A stretch of 64,000 bases of DNA from Aeromicrobium ginsengisoli (GCF_004134905.2 NZ_SDPQ02000001.1:1293764-1357763), one strand, 5' to 3'; positions 1 through 12,010 are shown, counted from the first letter of the stretch. Made by a program: numbers and translations. The notes: generated from the sequence alone by a model not told the origin.

Positions 1-2795
<2,795 letters not shown>

Positions 2796-2797
2796 GC

Positions 2798-3364
2798 TTA
2801 TCGGTTGAACGCGCTCTGCGTGAGTTCTAGTCCCTGGGTCATGAGGCTCTCGACCGCGTCGGCGGCCTCCTCGACGTACGTCGGCAGGTCCTTGCGCTCT
2901 GCCGAGCTGTAGGGCTTGAGCACGAAGTCGTGCACGCTCTGCTGCCCGGGTGGCCGGCCGATGCCGACGCGAACGCGATAGAAGTCGCCGGTGCCCAGCG
3001 ACTGACGGATCGACTTGAGCCCGTTGTGGCCGTTGTCGCCGCCGCCGAGCTTGACCCGCAGCATGCCGTAGTCGATGTCGAGCTCGTCGTGGATCACCAC
3101 GAGGTGGTCGGGCTCGACGTCATAGAACTTCGCGAGCGTCGACACCGGGCCGCCGCTCTCGTTCATGTAGGAGCGGCAGCGCCCGAGGATCGCGCGCTCG
3201 CCGGCCAGGCGACCTTCGATGACGTCGGCGCGGCCGGACTTGTGCTTCTTCCAGGATCCGCCCGTACGGGCGGCGAGCACGGCGGTCACGAGGTAACCGA
3301 CATTGTGACGAGTGCTGGCGTACGTCGGGCCCGGATTGCCGAGCCCGACGACCAACCAGGTCAC
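2798..3364 (-). CDS. pth: Peptidyl-tRNA hydrolase
   Basis: A protein of 188 aa, the usual length. It cleaves the ester bond of peptidyl-tRNAs that drop off ribosomes, recycling tRNA in the cytoplasm. The N-terminus [20 protein letters not shown] holds the family signature with the catalytic His and the first conserved Asn. The block [12 protein letters not shown] and the tail segment GRPPG are also present. The start overlaps the end of rplY by four bases, so the rplY-pth-mfd order looks like a translationally coupled operon, the standard actinobacterial arrangement. Confidence 0.97.
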   Translation of the reverse strand: MTWLVVGLGNPGPTYASTRHNVGYLVTAVLAARTGGSWKKHKSGRADVIEGRLAGERAILGRCRSYMNESGGPVSTLAKFYDVEPDHLVVIHDELDIDYGMLRVKLGGGDNGHNGLKSIRQSLGTGDFYRVRVGIGRPPGQQSVHDFVLKPYSSAERKDLPTYVEEAADAVESLMTQGLELTQSAFNR

Positions 3365-4038
3365 TCTGACTCTGAGCTCTCCGCAGCCTCGCCCTCGGCC
3401 GGTGCCTCGGCAGCAGCCTCGGCCTCTTCGGCGTCGGTCGCGTCGTGCTCGATGCCGGCCTCGGCCTCAGCCTCGGCGAGCTCGGCGTCGAGCTGGGCCT
3501 CGGTGGGAGCCGCGGTGATGTTGACGATGAGGATGTCCGAGTCGACGGCGAGCGTCGAGCCGGTGGGCAGCTCGAGGTCGCTGGCGTGGATCTGCGCGCC
3601 GGCGTCGAGGCCCTCGACCGAGACCTCGAAGGACTCGGGGATGTGGGTCGCCTCGGCCTCGACGGCGATCGTCGAGTTCTCGAGGATGACGAGGTTGCCG
3701 CTGATGGCGTCGCCGACGACGTTGATGCGGACGTCGACCGTGACCTTCTCGCCCTTCTTGACGATCAGGAGGTCGGCGTGCTCGATGAAGCCCTTGAGCG
3801 GGTCGCGCTGGACCTGCTTGGGGATCGCGAGGTGCTGCTCGGTGCCGAGGTCGATCGTCAGCAGCGCGTTGGAGTTCTTGAGCGCCAGCATGAGCTGGTG
3901 GCCCGGCAGGGTCACGTGGACGGGGTCCGAGCCGTGGCCGTAGAGGACGGCGGGCACGTTGTCGGCGCGACGGATGCGGCGGGCGGCGCCCTTGCCGAAC
4001 TCGGTGCGCGCCTCGGCGGCGATCTTGATCTCAGCCAT
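3361..4038 (-). CDS. rplY: 50S ribosomal protein L25 / general stress protein Ctc
   Basis: A protein of 225 aa: the L25 5S-rRNA-binding domain at about residues 5-90 (AEARTEFGKGAARRIRRA), then the TL5/Ctc beta domain to about 180, then an acidic Ala/Glu-rich tail (AEAEAEAGIEHD and onward). It binds 5S rRNA in the large subunit; long TL5/Ctc forms are common in actinobacteria. Downstream pth overlaps by four bases. A candidate promoter lies about 120 bases upstream. Confidence 0.96.
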   Translation of the reverse strand: MAEIKIAAEARTEFGKGAARRIRRADNVPAVLYGHGSDPVHVTLPGHQLMLALKNSNALLTIDLGTEQHLAIPKQVQRDPLKGFIEHADLLIVKKGEKVTVDVRINVVGDAISGNLVILENSTIAVEAEATHIPESFEVSVEGLDAGAQIHASDLELPTGSTLAVDSDILIVNITAAPTEAQLDAELAEAEAEAGIEHDATDAEEAEAAAEAPAEGEAAESSESE

Positions 4039-4160
4039 GGGGAAATGTCTCCTGAAGAGTGTTGCGTGAAAGTCGGCTGTCGCCAGGCGCTCAACACAGC
4101 ACTCCGCGGAGCGCCCTGTCGATCACGGCCCGAAAGGACCCTCGCCGAGGCAACTTCGCA

Positions 4161-4190
4161 ATCTTATCGCAGCGGCACCTGAGCGAGAAA
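4161..4190 (-). promoter_or_regulatory. Candidate promoter for rplY-pth-mfd
   Basis: On the minus strand TTTCTC (4190-4185) and TAAGAT (4166-4161) are 18 bases apart, upstream of rplY. The 4039-4160 leader also holds inverted GTGTTG/CAACAC arms (4059-4064 and 4092-4097). This is motif-level evidence only. Confidence 0.35.
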
Positions 4191-4287
4191 TCCGTTGAGA
4201 CCGAGCATCTCGGCGGTTGAGGTGCGAGGCCGTCCGCGCACCACAACCAGCTCGACCGGCCGCGCGCTGAGCGCGCTCGGGCCTCGC

Positions 4288-5265
4288 TCAGTTCTTGAAC
4301 AGCGAGGTGACGGAGCCTTCTTCGAAGACGGCTGCCGTCGCCTGGGCGAGCAGCGGGGCGATCGACAGCACCGTGAGCTTGTCGAAGCGCTGGTCATCGG
4401 CGATCGGCAGCGTGTTGGTCACGATGACCTCGCATGCCGTCGAGTTCTTGAGCCGGTCGACGGCCGGCCCGGAGAACACCGCGTGCGTCGCGACGATCAC
4501 GACGTCCTCGGCACCGTCGGCCATGAGCGCCTCGGCGGCCTGGACGATCGTGCCGCCAGTGTCGATGAGGTCGTCGACCAGGATGCAGACCCGGCCCTCG
4601 ACATCACCGACGACGCGGTTGGCCTTGGACTCGTTGGGCTTGCGGGGGTCGCGGGTCTTGTGGATGAACGCCAGCGGGGCCCCGGCCAGCGCAGCGGCCC
4701 ACGACTCGGCGACCTTGATGCGACCCGCGTCGGGCGACACGACGGCGAGCGGCTTCTTGCCGTACTTCTTCTTGACGTGGCGGGTCAGGATCGGCATCGC
4801 CAGGAGGTGGTCGACCGGGCCGTCGAAGAAGCCCTGGATCTGGGCGGTGTGCAGGTCGACCGTCATGAGGCGGTCGGCGCCGGCGGCCAGGAACAGGTCT
4901 GCCATGAGGCGCGCCGAGATGGGCTCGCGCCCGAGGTGCTTCTTGTCCTGCCGGGCGTAGCCGTAGAACGGCAGGATCACCGTGATGCGCTTGGCCGAGG
5001 CGCGCTTGAGCGCGTCGATCATGATGAGCTGCTCCATGATCGCCTCGTTGATCGGCGCGGCATGGCTCTGCAGCACGAACGCGTCGCAGCCGCGCACGGA
5101 CTCGTCGAAGCGTACGTAGATCTCGCCGTTGGCGAAGTCGTAGGCCGTCGTCGGGACGACCTCGATCTCGAGGAGGTCGGCCACCTCCTGCGCCAGCGTC
5201 GGGTGCGATCGCCCGGAGAACAGCAGCATGTTCCGGGTGGGCGTGCGTTTGGACAGGCTACTCAC
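4288..5265 (-). CDS. prs: Ribose-phosphate pyrophosphokinase
   Basis: The product (325 aa from the GTG at 5265) makes PRPP from ribose 5-phosphate and ATP for nucleotide, His and Trp synthesis. The PRPP-binding loop CILVDDLIDTGGT, the ATP-loop segment FANGEIYVRFDESVRG and the metal-site stretch VDLHTAQIQGFFD are all visible. I chose the GTG start because it sits inside the glmU stop region (8-base overlap) with an AGGAG about 12 bases upstream. A longer ATG-started frame extends back into glmU and is a shadow. Confidence 0.95.
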   Translation of the reverse strand: MSSLSKRTPTRNMLLFSGRSHPTLAQEVADLLEIEVVPTTAYDFANGEIYVRFDESVRGCDAFVLQSHAAPINEAIMEQLIMIDALKRASAKRITVILPFYGYARQDKKHLGREPISARLMADLFLAAGADRLMTVDLHTAQIQGFFDGPVDHLLAMPILTRHVKKKYGKKPLAVVSPDAGRIKVAESWAAALAGAPLAFIHKTRDPRKPNESKANRVVGDVEGRVCILVDDLIDTGGTIVQAAEALMADGAEDVVIVATHAVFSGPAVDRLKNSTACEVIVTNTLPIADDQRFDKLTVLSIAPLLAQATAAVFEEGSVTSLFKN

Positions 5266-6721
5266 CGGAGGTCTCCTCTGCCGCGTGGTCCTGCGCCGCG
5301 CGGGCGGCACGGGCGGATGCGGTGTCCGGACGTTTGTCGGCCACCCACCCCTCAATGTTCCTCTGTGCACCGGCACTGACGGCCAGCGCCCCCGGTGGTA
5401 CGTCCTCGCGAATCGTCGAACCGGCTCCCGTGAACGCCCCGTCGCCGACCGTGACCGGGGCGACGAACGTGTTGTTGGAGCTGGTCTTGGCGTGCTTGCC
5501 GATCGTGGAGCGGTGCTTGTTGACGCCGTCGTAGTTGGCGAAGATCGTGCCGGCACCGATGTTGGCGCCCTCGCCGATCTCGGCGTCACCGACGTAGGTC
5601 AGGTGCGGCACCTTGGCGCCCTCGCCGATCGTCGAGTTCTTGACCTCGACGAACGTGCCGATCTTGCCGCGCGCGCCGAGCTCGGCGCCGGGCCGCAGAT
5701 AGGCATACGGGCCGACCGTGGCCTCGTCGCCGATCACCGCATCGGAGCCGTGCGTACGTACGACGGTCGCGCCGGTGCCGACCTCGATGTTGCGCAGCGT
5801 CGTGTCGGGTCCGATCGTGGCGCCCCGGGCCACGGCGGTGGCGCCGAGGAGCTGTGTGCCGGGCAGGATCGTGACGTCGGGCTCGAGCGTGACGGCCGAG
5901 TCGATCCACGTCGTGGCCGGGTCGACGATCGTGACGCCCTCGGCCATCCAGTGCGCCGTGATGCGGCGGTTGAGCTCGGCGCCGAGCCGGGCCAGCTGGG
6001 CCCGGTCGTTGACGCCTTCGGTCTGCCAGACGTCCTCGAGGACGTGCGCCCCGACCGGGCGTCCCTCGGCGACCGCCTTGCCGACGATGTCGGTGAGGTA
6101 GAGCTCGCCCTGCGCGTTGTCGGTCTCGAGCCGGGCCACCGCCGCGGTGAGGAACCCGCCGTCGACGACGAGGATTCCGCTGTTGATCTCGCGCACCGCC
6201 CGCTCGTCGTCGGACGCGTCCTTGTGCTCGCGGATGGCCGTGACCGCGCCGTCGGGACCCCGCAGGATGCGGCCGTAGCCGGTGGGGTCGTCGACCTCGG
6301 CGGTCAGGATCGTGACGGTGTGGCCCGCGGCGCGATGGCTGACGAGCAGCTCGGCGAGCGTCTGCGCCGACAGCAGCGGCACGTCGGCGTAGGTGACGAT
6401 GACCGTGCCGTCGGGCGCGCTGTCGAGGGACTCGAGCGCGACGTGGACCGCGTGGCCCGTGCCGTTCTGCTGCTCCTGCACGGCCTGGACGATCGAGGGG
6501 TCGTAGGCCGTGATGGCCTCGGACACCTGCTCGCGGTCGTGGCCGACGACGGCGACCGTCGTGTGCACGCCAGCGCCGGCGACGGCGACCAGGGCGTGCT
6601 CGAGCATCGTCCGCCCGGCGATCTCGTGCAGGACCTTGGCACGCGCGGACTTCATCCGCGTGCCCGCTCCTGCTGCCAGCACGATCGCCGTCACTCGATC
6701 CTGATTGGGGCTCGTGCTCAC
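5258..6721 (-). CDS. glmU: Bifunctional GlcNAc-1-P uridyltransferase / GlcN-1-P acetyltransferase
   Basis: A protein of 487 aa. The N-terminal uridyltransferase domain (about 1-240) begins with the nucleotide-binding LAAGAGTRMKS. The C-terminal half is a left-handed beta-helix acetyltransferase with hexapeptide repeats (for example IGDEATVGPYAYLRPGAELG). It makes UDP-GlcNAc for peptidoglycan and related glycans. The gene lies directly downstream of tRNA-Gln and overlaps prs, the conserved actinobacterial order. Confidence 0.97.
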   Translation of the reverse strand: MSTSPNQDRVTAIVLAAGAGTRMKSARAKVLHEIAGRTMLEHALVAVAGAGVHTTVAVVGHDREQVSEAITAYDPSIVQAVQEQQNGTGHAVHVALESLDSAPDGTVIVTYADVPLLSAQTLAELLVSHRAAGHTVTILTAEVDDPTGYGRILRGPDGAVTAIREHKDASDDERAVREINSGILVVDGGFLTAAVARLETDNAQGELYLTDIVGKAVAEGRPVGAHVLEDVWQTEGVNDRAQLARLGAELNRRITAHWMAEGVTIVDPATTWIDSAVTLEPDVTILPGTQLLGATAVARGATIGPDTTLRNIEVGTGATVVRTHGSDAVIGDEATVGPYAYLRPGAELGARGKIGTFVEVKNSTIGEGAKVPHLTYVGDAEIGEGANIGAGTIFANYDGVNKHRSTIGKHAKTSSNNTFVAPVTVGDGAFTGAGSTIREDVPPGALAVSAGAQRNIEGWVADKRPDTASARAARAAQDHAAEETSGE

Positions 6722-6750
6722 CAGACTCCTTCATCGACGGACCTTGCTGG

Positions 6751-6829
6751 CTCCCCGGGTAGGAGTCGAACCTACGTCGCTTGTCCGCATTCAAAGTGCG
6801 GCGGGCCCTGCCGGCAGACCAACCGGGGA
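6751..6829 (-). tRNA. tRNA-Gln (anticodon TTG)
   Basis: A cloverleaf folds on the minus strand: acceptor TCCCCGG with CCGGGGA, anticodon arm CCGCA-CTTTGAA-TGCGG giving anticodon TTG, and T arm GTAGG-TTCGACT-CCTAC. A 3' CCA appears to be encoded (6750-6748). It lies immediately upstream of glmU. Confidence 0.93.
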
Positions 6830-6872
6830 TTGTCCCGTCACCGGGACTGCAGCAGCCCCAAGGCTACCGGAG

Positions 6873-7643
6873 TCAGGCTGCGCGACGGGCGACGGCGAAC
6901 GTACGGCTGAACGGCAGCACCGTGCCCCACGGCTGGGTGGGATAGGCCTCGCGCAGAGCGGCTTTGTACGCGGCCACGAACTCCTCGCGCACACCGTCCG
7001 GCAACGCCTGCAGGATCGGCCGCGCTCCGGTGCCGGAGATCCAGTCGAACACCGGATCGGCGCCCTGCAGGACGTGGAGGTAGGTCGTCTCCCACGCATC
7101 GGTCGCCCAACCCAGGCTGGTGAACAGGTCGAGGTAGGCCTCAGCGTGCGTCCCGCGGTCGGCGTGGAGCCCTTCGGTGTGCTCGCCGTATGGCGGCCGC
7201 GACGAGATCTCGTGCAGCAGGCGGTGGCTCGGGGCGTCGTAGTTGCACGGCACCTGGAGGGCGAACGTGCCGCCCGGGGCGACGAGGTCGGTGAGCCGCC
7301 GGATCACGGCGAGCTGGTCGGGCACCCACTGGAAGAGCGCGTTCGACACGATCAGGTCGACGGGCTCCGCGGTGGTCCACGCGGCCACGTCGGCCAGCTC
7401 GTACGTCGTCCGGTCGTCACGGTGATCGGCGTCGGCCTTGTCGATCATGTCCGGCGAGGAGTCGACCCCGTGGATCGTCGCCTCGGGCCAGCGTGTGCGG
7501 AGCACGGCCGTCAGGTGGCCCGGACCGCAGCCGAGGTCGACGATCGTCGACGGCGTGCCCTGCACGCGGGCGACGAGATCGACGAAGGGCCGGGAGCGGT
7601 CGTCGGCGAACTGCAGGTAGCGGTCGGGGTCCCAGGTCGTCAT
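6873..7643 (-). CDS. tam: Trans-aconitate 2-methyltransferase
   Basis: A protein of 256 aa from MTTWDPDRYLQFAD, the typical Tam N-terminus. It is a SAM-dependent class I methyltransferase (motif I VDLGCGPGHLT at about 33-43) predicted to methylate trans-aconitate, relieving inhibition of the TCA cycle. The upstream ATG at 7664 is less likely because the family start is the internal Met at 7643. Two palindromes that match the MarR site near 9066 lie just upstream. Confidence 0.9.
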   Translation of the reverse strand: MTTWDPDRYLQFADDRSRPFVDLVARVQGTPSTIVDLGCGPGHLTAVLRTRWPEATIHGVDSSPDMIDKADADHRDDRTTYELADVAAWTTAEPVDLIVSNALFQWVPDQLAVIRRLTDLVAPGGTFALQVPCNYDAPSHRLLHEISSRPPYGEHTEGLHADRGTHAEAYLDLFTSLGWATDAWETTYLHVLQGADPVFDWISGTGARPILQALPDGVREEFVAAYKAALREAYPTQPWGTVLPFSRTFAVARRAA

Positions 7644-7665
7644 GTCTCCGACCGTACGACGCACT

Positions 7666-7695
7666 TATCTTGATGTCAAGATACTTGACGTCAAG
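7666..7695. promoter_or_regulatory. Tandem MarR-type operators upstream of tam
   Basis: TATCTTGA-TG-TCAAGATA (7666-7683) is followed directly by the perfect palindrome CTTGACGTCAAG (7684-7695), which includes the amidase stop codon. Both share the TTGA/TCAA half-site with the palindrome at 9066-9078 in front of marR. Confidence 0.65.
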
Positions 7696-9031
7696 CGTTG
7701 AGGCGCTCCAGCTGGCCCGCCAGGGACATCAGCAGTGCGTCGGCGCCCCGCGTCGCGATGAGCTGCACCGCGAGCGGCAGCCGCTCGTCCGTCACGCCGG
7801 CCGGCATCGACACGGCGGGGACGCCGGCGTGGTTCCACTGGGCCGTGTAGGGATAGAACGCGTTCATCGAGAGCACTGTCGCGAGCGCACCCGTGCCGCG
7901 CCAGTGCTCGACCTCGATCGCGGGGCCCGACATGACCGGCGTCAGCAACACGTCGACGCCGAGATCCCGGTGGACCTTGTCGCCCCACGAGCGGCCCTGT
8001 CGCTTGGCCCAGTCGACCGACCTGCGACCGAACGGGCGGCCCAGGCGCGCGATGCCTTTCGTACGCTGCTCGAGCCGGCCCGGGTCGTCGGAGTCGTCGG
8101 CACTGTCACGGATGCCGGCGAGGTAGCGGACCGTCAGGGCCTTGGAGTCGAGCGTGTAGGGGATCTTGACCTCGGTCACGGTGTGTCCCGCGGCCCGCAG
8201 CTGTTCGGCCGTACGCTCGACCGCTGCGCGTACACGGGGATCCAGCGGCCTGGCCTTGGTCGCCGCGGCGGCGCTGAACGACATGCCGATGCGCAAGGGC
8301 GCCGGATCGGCCGCCGCCGCAACGACGAGTGACGTGCCGAACGTGCCGAACGCGTCGAGGAACAGCGCGCTGTCGGCGACCCTGGCGGCGAGGCAGCCCT
8401 GGGTCGACAGGTCGTGCCAGCCGCCCGAGCTCGGCATCGTGCCCTGGGTCGGCTTGAACCCGACGAGCCCGCAACACGCCGCCGGGATGCGGATCGACCC
8501 GGCACCGTCCGAGGCGGTCGCGATGCCGACGGCACCCGCAGCGACCAGGGCTGCGGAGCCGCCTGAGGAGCCGCCGGACGTGTGGGCGAGGTTGAGCGGG
8601 TTGCGGGTGATGCCGTGGGCCGCGGACTCGGTGAAGCCGAAGATCGCGAGCTCGGGCAGCGCCGACTTGGCGACGACGACCATGCCGGCCGCCTTGAGGG
8701 CCGCGACCAGCTCGGCGTCGTGGCCAGCCGGCATCACCATCGCCTTGCTGCCCTTGCCGGTCACCGTGCCGCCGATGTCGAGGTCGTCCTTGACCGCGAT
8801 CGGTACGCCCAGCAGCGGCCCGCTCTCCCCTGCCGCCCGGCGGCGATCGGCCTCATCGGCCGCGGCGAGGGCCTCGTCGGCGTAGACCGCGACGGCGGCA
8901 TTGATCGCCGGGTTCTCCCGGTCGATCGCGTCGAGGGTCGCCTGGGTGAGCTGCCGCGAGGTGAGCTCGCCGGACGCAAGGAGCTCGCCCTGTCGTGTCG
9001 GTCCGGCAGCAACGGCCCCGGCAGGAGTCAT
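7691..9031 (-). CDS. Amidase signature family hydrolase
   Basis: A protein of 446 aa with the Ser-cisSer-Lys triad of amidase signature enzymes: Lys81 in IAVKDDL, cis-Ser155 in TSGGSSGG, and nucleophile Ser179 in SDGAGSIRIPAA. It hydrolyses an unknown amide in the cytoplasm. It is not GatA: no gatB/gatC neighbours are present. It is divergent from marR, and the shared 64-base gap holds a MarR-like palindrome, so the regulator probably controls it. The substrate cannot be told from sequence. Confidence 0.85.
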   Translation of the reverse strand: MTPAGAVAAGPTRQGELLASGELTSRQLTQATLDAIDRENPAINAAVAVYADEALAAADEADRRRAAGESGPLLGVPIAVKDDLDIGGTVTGKGSKAMVMPAGHDAELVAALKAAGMVVVAKSALPELAIFGFTESAAHGITRNPLNLAHTSGGSSGGSAALVAAGAVGIATASDGAGSIRIPAACCGLVGFKPTQGTMPSSGGWHDLSTQGCLAARVADSALFLDAFGTFGTSLVVAAAADPAPLRIGMSFSAAAATKARPLDPRVRAAVERTAEQLRAAGHTVTEVKIPYTLDSKALTVRYLAGIRDSADDSDDPGRLEQRTKGIARLGRPFGRRSVDWAKRQGRSWGDKVHRDLGVDVLLTPVMSGPAIEVEHWRGTGALATVLSMNAFYPYTAQWNHAGVPAVSMPAGVTDERLPLAVQLIATRGADALLMSLAGQLERLNA

Positions 9032-9065
9032 GCCGAGAGCGTAGTCATGATCAACAATCTCTACA

Positions 9066-9078
9066 TCAAGAATCTTGA
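9066..9078. promoter_or_regulatory. MarR-type operator between amidase and marR
   Basis: TCAAGA-A-TCTTGA is a perfect 6-base inverted repeat with one central base, 17 bases before the marR GTG. It matches the operators at 7666-7695. Confidence 0.65.
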
Positions 9079-9095
9079 CGAACTAGGATGGGCGT

Positions 9096-9584
9096 GTGGA
9101 AGACGACGTCGATCGGTTGATCGCAGCGTGGCAGCGGGAACGTCCCGACATGGACGTCTCACCCATGCACGTGCTGAGCCGGGTCACCCGGCTCGCGCTT
9201 CACCTCGACCGTGCCCGCAAGCAGGCGTTCGCCGACCACGACCTGGAGCCGTCGGAGTTCGACGTGCTCTCGGCCCTGCGCCGTGCCGGCAAGCCCTATC
9301 AGCTCTCGCCCGGCCAGCTCGTCCACGAGACGCTCGTGACCAGCGGCACCATGACCAACCGCGTCGACCGGCTGGTGGGCAAGGGCCTGGTCGAGCGGCT
9401 CCCGGACCCGGCCGACCGTCGAGGCGTCCAGGTCAGGCTCACCACGTCGGGCAAGAATGCCGTCGACGGAGCGCTCGATGCCTTGCTGGGACACGAGCAG
9501 AAGCTCCTCGCCGGGTTGTCGGCCGACGAGGCCACGGCACTGGCCGGTGCCCTGCGTACGCTCTCGGTGCCCTTCGACCGCTGA
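9096..9584 (+). CDS. MarR family transcriptional regulator
   Basis: A protein of 162 aa from a GTG start. It has the winged-helix MarR fold: recognition helix region LSPGQLVHETLVTSGTMTNR (about 69-88) and wing DPADRRGVQVRLT (about 107-119). It is likely a ligand-responsive repressor of the divergent amidase, of tam and of itself, judged from the matching palindromes in both upstream regions. The ligand is unknown. Confidence 0.92.
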   Translation: MEDDVDRLIAAWQRERPDMDVSPMHVLSRVTRLALHLDRARKQAFADHDLEPSEFDVLSALRRAGKPYQLSPGQLVHETLVTSGTMTNRVDRLVGKGLVERLPDPADRRGVQVRLTTSGKNAVDGALDALLGHEQKLLAGLSADEATALAGALRTLSVPFDR

Positions 9585-9594
9585 GCGCCAGAGA

Positions 9595-9858
9595 TCAGTG
9601 GCCGGGGATGACGCCTTCCTGGACCGGGATCAGCTGATCGGCGAGCAACCCGTGCGCCTCGCGGTGCACGCGCTCGGCCGACTCGGCATCGGGCGCGTCG
9701 ACGAGGCAGAACACCTTGCCGGAGTCCTCGTCGAACCAGTACTGCTTGTAGTCGACGCCGTACTGGCCCTGGATCTCGAGATCCTTGGCGTGCGCGCCTG
9801 CGACGGCGTCAGCGGTGAGTCCTTCGACCTTGTTGTGGACATCCATGAACAGTGCCAT
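9595..9858 (-). CDS. DUF4242 / SCO4226-family nickel-binding protein
   Basis: A protein of 87 aa: MALFMDVHNKVEG at the start, a central KQYWFDEDSGKVFCLVDAP strand block, then AERVHREAHGL. This is the pattern of the SCO4226-type small ferredoxin-like-fold proteins reported to bind nickel. The His residues in the VHREAHG segment could serve as ligands. It converges on marR with a 10-base gap. Its role in the cell is not known. Confidence 0.8.
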   Translation of the reverse strand: MALFMDVHNKVEGLTADAVAGAHAKDLEIQGQYGVDYKQYWFDEDSGKVFCLVDAPDAESAERVHREAHGLLADQLIPVQEGVIPGH

Positions 9859-10005
9859 CGGAGTTCTCCTTCGGTGAATGAGTCACCCACCATCGTGCGC
9901 CTGCGGCCCGCCCGAGGGACATGGCTCGGAAGAACCAGCCCGTACGTGTGTCCGTGGGCGCGAAGCGTGGTCGGGCGACCGCGCTGCGCCGCCTAGACTT
10001 CTCCG

Positions 10006-11790
10006 GTGGCACATCTCCTCGGCGTCGAGTCCATCGCGCTCGACTTCCCGACCAAGACCGTCTTCGAGTCCGTGACGATCGGCATCGACGAGGGCGACCG
10101 GATCGGCATCGTCGGTCGCAACGGCGACGGCAAGTCGACGCTCCTGCGCATCCTCGCCGGCCGCATGGAGCCCGACTCCGGCCGCGTGACGACCCGCGGC
10201 GGCGTGCACATCGGGATGCTCGACCAGACCGACACCCTCGACCAGACGCAGACCGTCGGCCACGCGATCGTCGGCGACAAGCCCGACTACGAGTGGGCCG
10301 GCGATGCCAAGATCCGCGACGTCATCGCAGGCCTCGTCTCCGACATTCCATGGGACGCCACGGTGGGCAACCTCAGCGGTGGTCAGCGGCGACGGGTGGC
10401 GCTCGCCGCGCTGCTGGTCGGCGACGACGACGTGCTGTTCCTCGACGAGCCGACCAACCACCTCGACGTCGAGGGCATCACCTGGCTCGCCGGCCACCTC
10501 AAGACGCGCTGGTCCTCGAACGCGGGCGGGCTGCTGGTCGTGACGCACGACCGGTGGTTCCTCGACGAGGTCTGCAATGCCACGTGGGAGGTCCACGACG
10601 GCATCGTCGAGCCGTTCGAGGGCGGCTACGCGGCCTACATCCTGCAGCGGGTCGAGCGCGACCGGCATGCCTCGGCGACCGAGTCGAAGCGGCAGAACCT
10701 CATGCGCAAGGAGCTGGCGTGGCTGCGTCGCGGCGCCCCTGCGCGTACGTCGAAGCCGAAGTTCCGCATCGACGCCGCCAACGAGCTGATCGCCAACGAG
10801 CCGCCGCCGCGTGACCCCATCGTGCTCAAGCAGATGGCGACCTCGCGGCTCGGCAAGGACGTCGTCGACATCCTCGACGTCTCGGTGTCGTACGACCACG
10901 AGGTGCTCAAGCACGTCGAGTGGCGCGTGGGACCCGGCGAGCGTACGGGCATCCTGGGCGCCAACGGCGCGGGCAAGTCGACGCTGCTGGGCCTCGTCAC
11001 GGGTGCCGTGCAGCCGACGTCGGGGCGGGTCAAGCGCGGCAAGACCGTCAAGGTCGTCACGCTGACGCAGGAGCTCGACGAGCTCAAGGACGTCGGGGCC
11101 GACCGGGTCAGCGACGTCGTCGGGCGGCAGCGCACGGCGTACGTGTCGGGCGGCAAGGAGATGACGCCGTCGCAGCTGCTCGAGCGGCTCGGCTTCTCCA
11201 ACGAGCAGATGGCGACGCCGGTGCGCGACCTGTCGGGTGGGCAGAAGCGGCGGCTCCAGCTGCTGCTGATCCTGCTCGACGAGCCCAACGTGCTGGTGCT
11301 CGACGAGCCGACCAACGACCTCGACACCGACATGCTGGCGGCGATGGAGGACCTGCTCGACTCGTGGCCCGGCACGCTGCTGGTCGTCTCGCACGACCGC
11401 TACCTGCTCGAGCGCATCACGGATCAGCAGTACGCGATCCTCGACGGCCACTTCCGGCACCTGCCCGGAGGCGTCGACCAGTACCTCCGCCTCCGCAAGG
11501 AGCAGGACTCCCCCGCCGCGTCGAACCCCTCGACGGCCGGGCACACCGCGAGCACGCCCAAGCTGTCGAGCGCCGAGCTGCGCAACACCAAGAAGGAGAT
11601 CGGCTCGATCGATCGCAAGATGGAGAAGCTGTCGACCCGCATCGACGCGCTACACGTCGAGATGGCGCAGCACGATCCGACGGATGGCGCCGGGTTGGCG
11701 GAGCTGATGAAGGCCGTCGCCGAGCTCGAGCAGCAGGTCGCGGAGCACGAGCACCGCTGGCTCGAGCTGACGGAGCTCGTCGAAGGCTGA
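10006..11790 (+). CDS. ABC-F family ATPase, Uup-like
   Basis: A protein of 594 aa from a GTG start. It has two ATPase domains: Walker A GRNGDGKST with signature LSGGQRRR and Walker B LFLDEPTNHLD; then GANGAGKST, LSGGQKRR and LVLDEPTNDLD. There are no membrane segments. The last 70 residues (from about LSSAELRNTKKEIG) form a charged coiled coil like the Uup C-terminal domain. ABC-F proteins act on ribosomes or nucleic-acid intermediates rather than in transport. The first Walker A has Asp where Gly is usual. A palindrome pair follows 10 bases after the stop and may terminate transcription. Confidence 0.9.
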   Translation: MAHLLGVESIALDFPTKTVFESVTIGIDEGDRIGIVGRNGDGKSTLLRILAGRMEPDSGRVTTRGGVHIGMLDQTDTLDQTQTVGHAIVGDKPDYEWAGDAKIRDVIAGLVSDIPWDATVGNLSGGQRRRVALAALLVGDDDVLFLDEPTNHLDVEGITWLAGHLKTRWSSNAGGLLVVTHDRWFLDEVCNATWEVHDGIVEPFEGGYAAYILQRVERDRHASATESKRQNLMRKELAWLRRGAPARTSKPKFRIDAANELIANEPPPRDPIVLKQMATSRLGKDVVDILDVSVSYDHEVLKHVEWRVGPGERTGILGANGAGKSTLLGLVTGAVQPTSGRVKRGKTVKVVTLTQELDELKDVGADRVSDVVGRQRTAYVSGGKEMTPSQLLERLGFSNEQMATPVRDLSGGQKRRLQLLLILLDEPNVLVLDEPTNDLDTDMLAAMEDLLDSWPGTLLVVSHDRYLLERITDQQYAILDGHFRHLPGGVDQYLRLRKEQDSPAASNPSTAGHTASTPKLSSAELRNTKKEIGSIDRKMEKLSTRIDALHVEMAQHDPTDGAGLAELMKAVAELEQQVAEHEHRWLELTELVEG

Positions 11791-11800
11791 GCCGTCTTGG

Positions 11801-11856
11801 GACGGACGATGAGGGTTTGCGGTTGCTGAAGCTGCCCGTTCCCCTCATCCTCCGTC
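11801..11856. repeat. Family A palindrome, copy 1
   Basis: GACGGA-C-GATGAGGG at the left pairs with CCCTCATC-C-TCCGTC at the right, with one central C/C mismatch, enclosing about 26 bases. It lies between the ABC-F stop and the DUF559-type gene. Confidence 0.8.
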
Positions 11857-11864
11857 GGGTGCGG

Positions 11865-11920
11865 GACCGACGATGAGCGTTCCGGGTAGCCGCGACCACC
11901 ACTAACCCTCATCCTCCGTC
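11865..11920. repeat. Family A palindrome, copy 2
   Basis: GACCGACGATGAGCG pairs imperfectly with CCCTCATCCTCCGTC. It sits 8 bases after copy 1 in the same orientation. The inner part GGTAGCCGCGACCACC resembles the inner part of copy 3. Confidence 0.75.
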
Positions 11921-12010
11921 TCTCCACAGGGTGCTCGACCCGTGAACTGTTGTCGACAGGCTTCGCTCCTCGGCTCGACGCCACACCTGCGCGACAACGA
12001 GGGTCGGACG

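Noticed and set aside
5228..6910. A 560-aa plus-strand frame over glmU and tRNA-Gln
   Set aside because: It runs antisense to glmU and through a tRNA gene; no domain pattern is visible.
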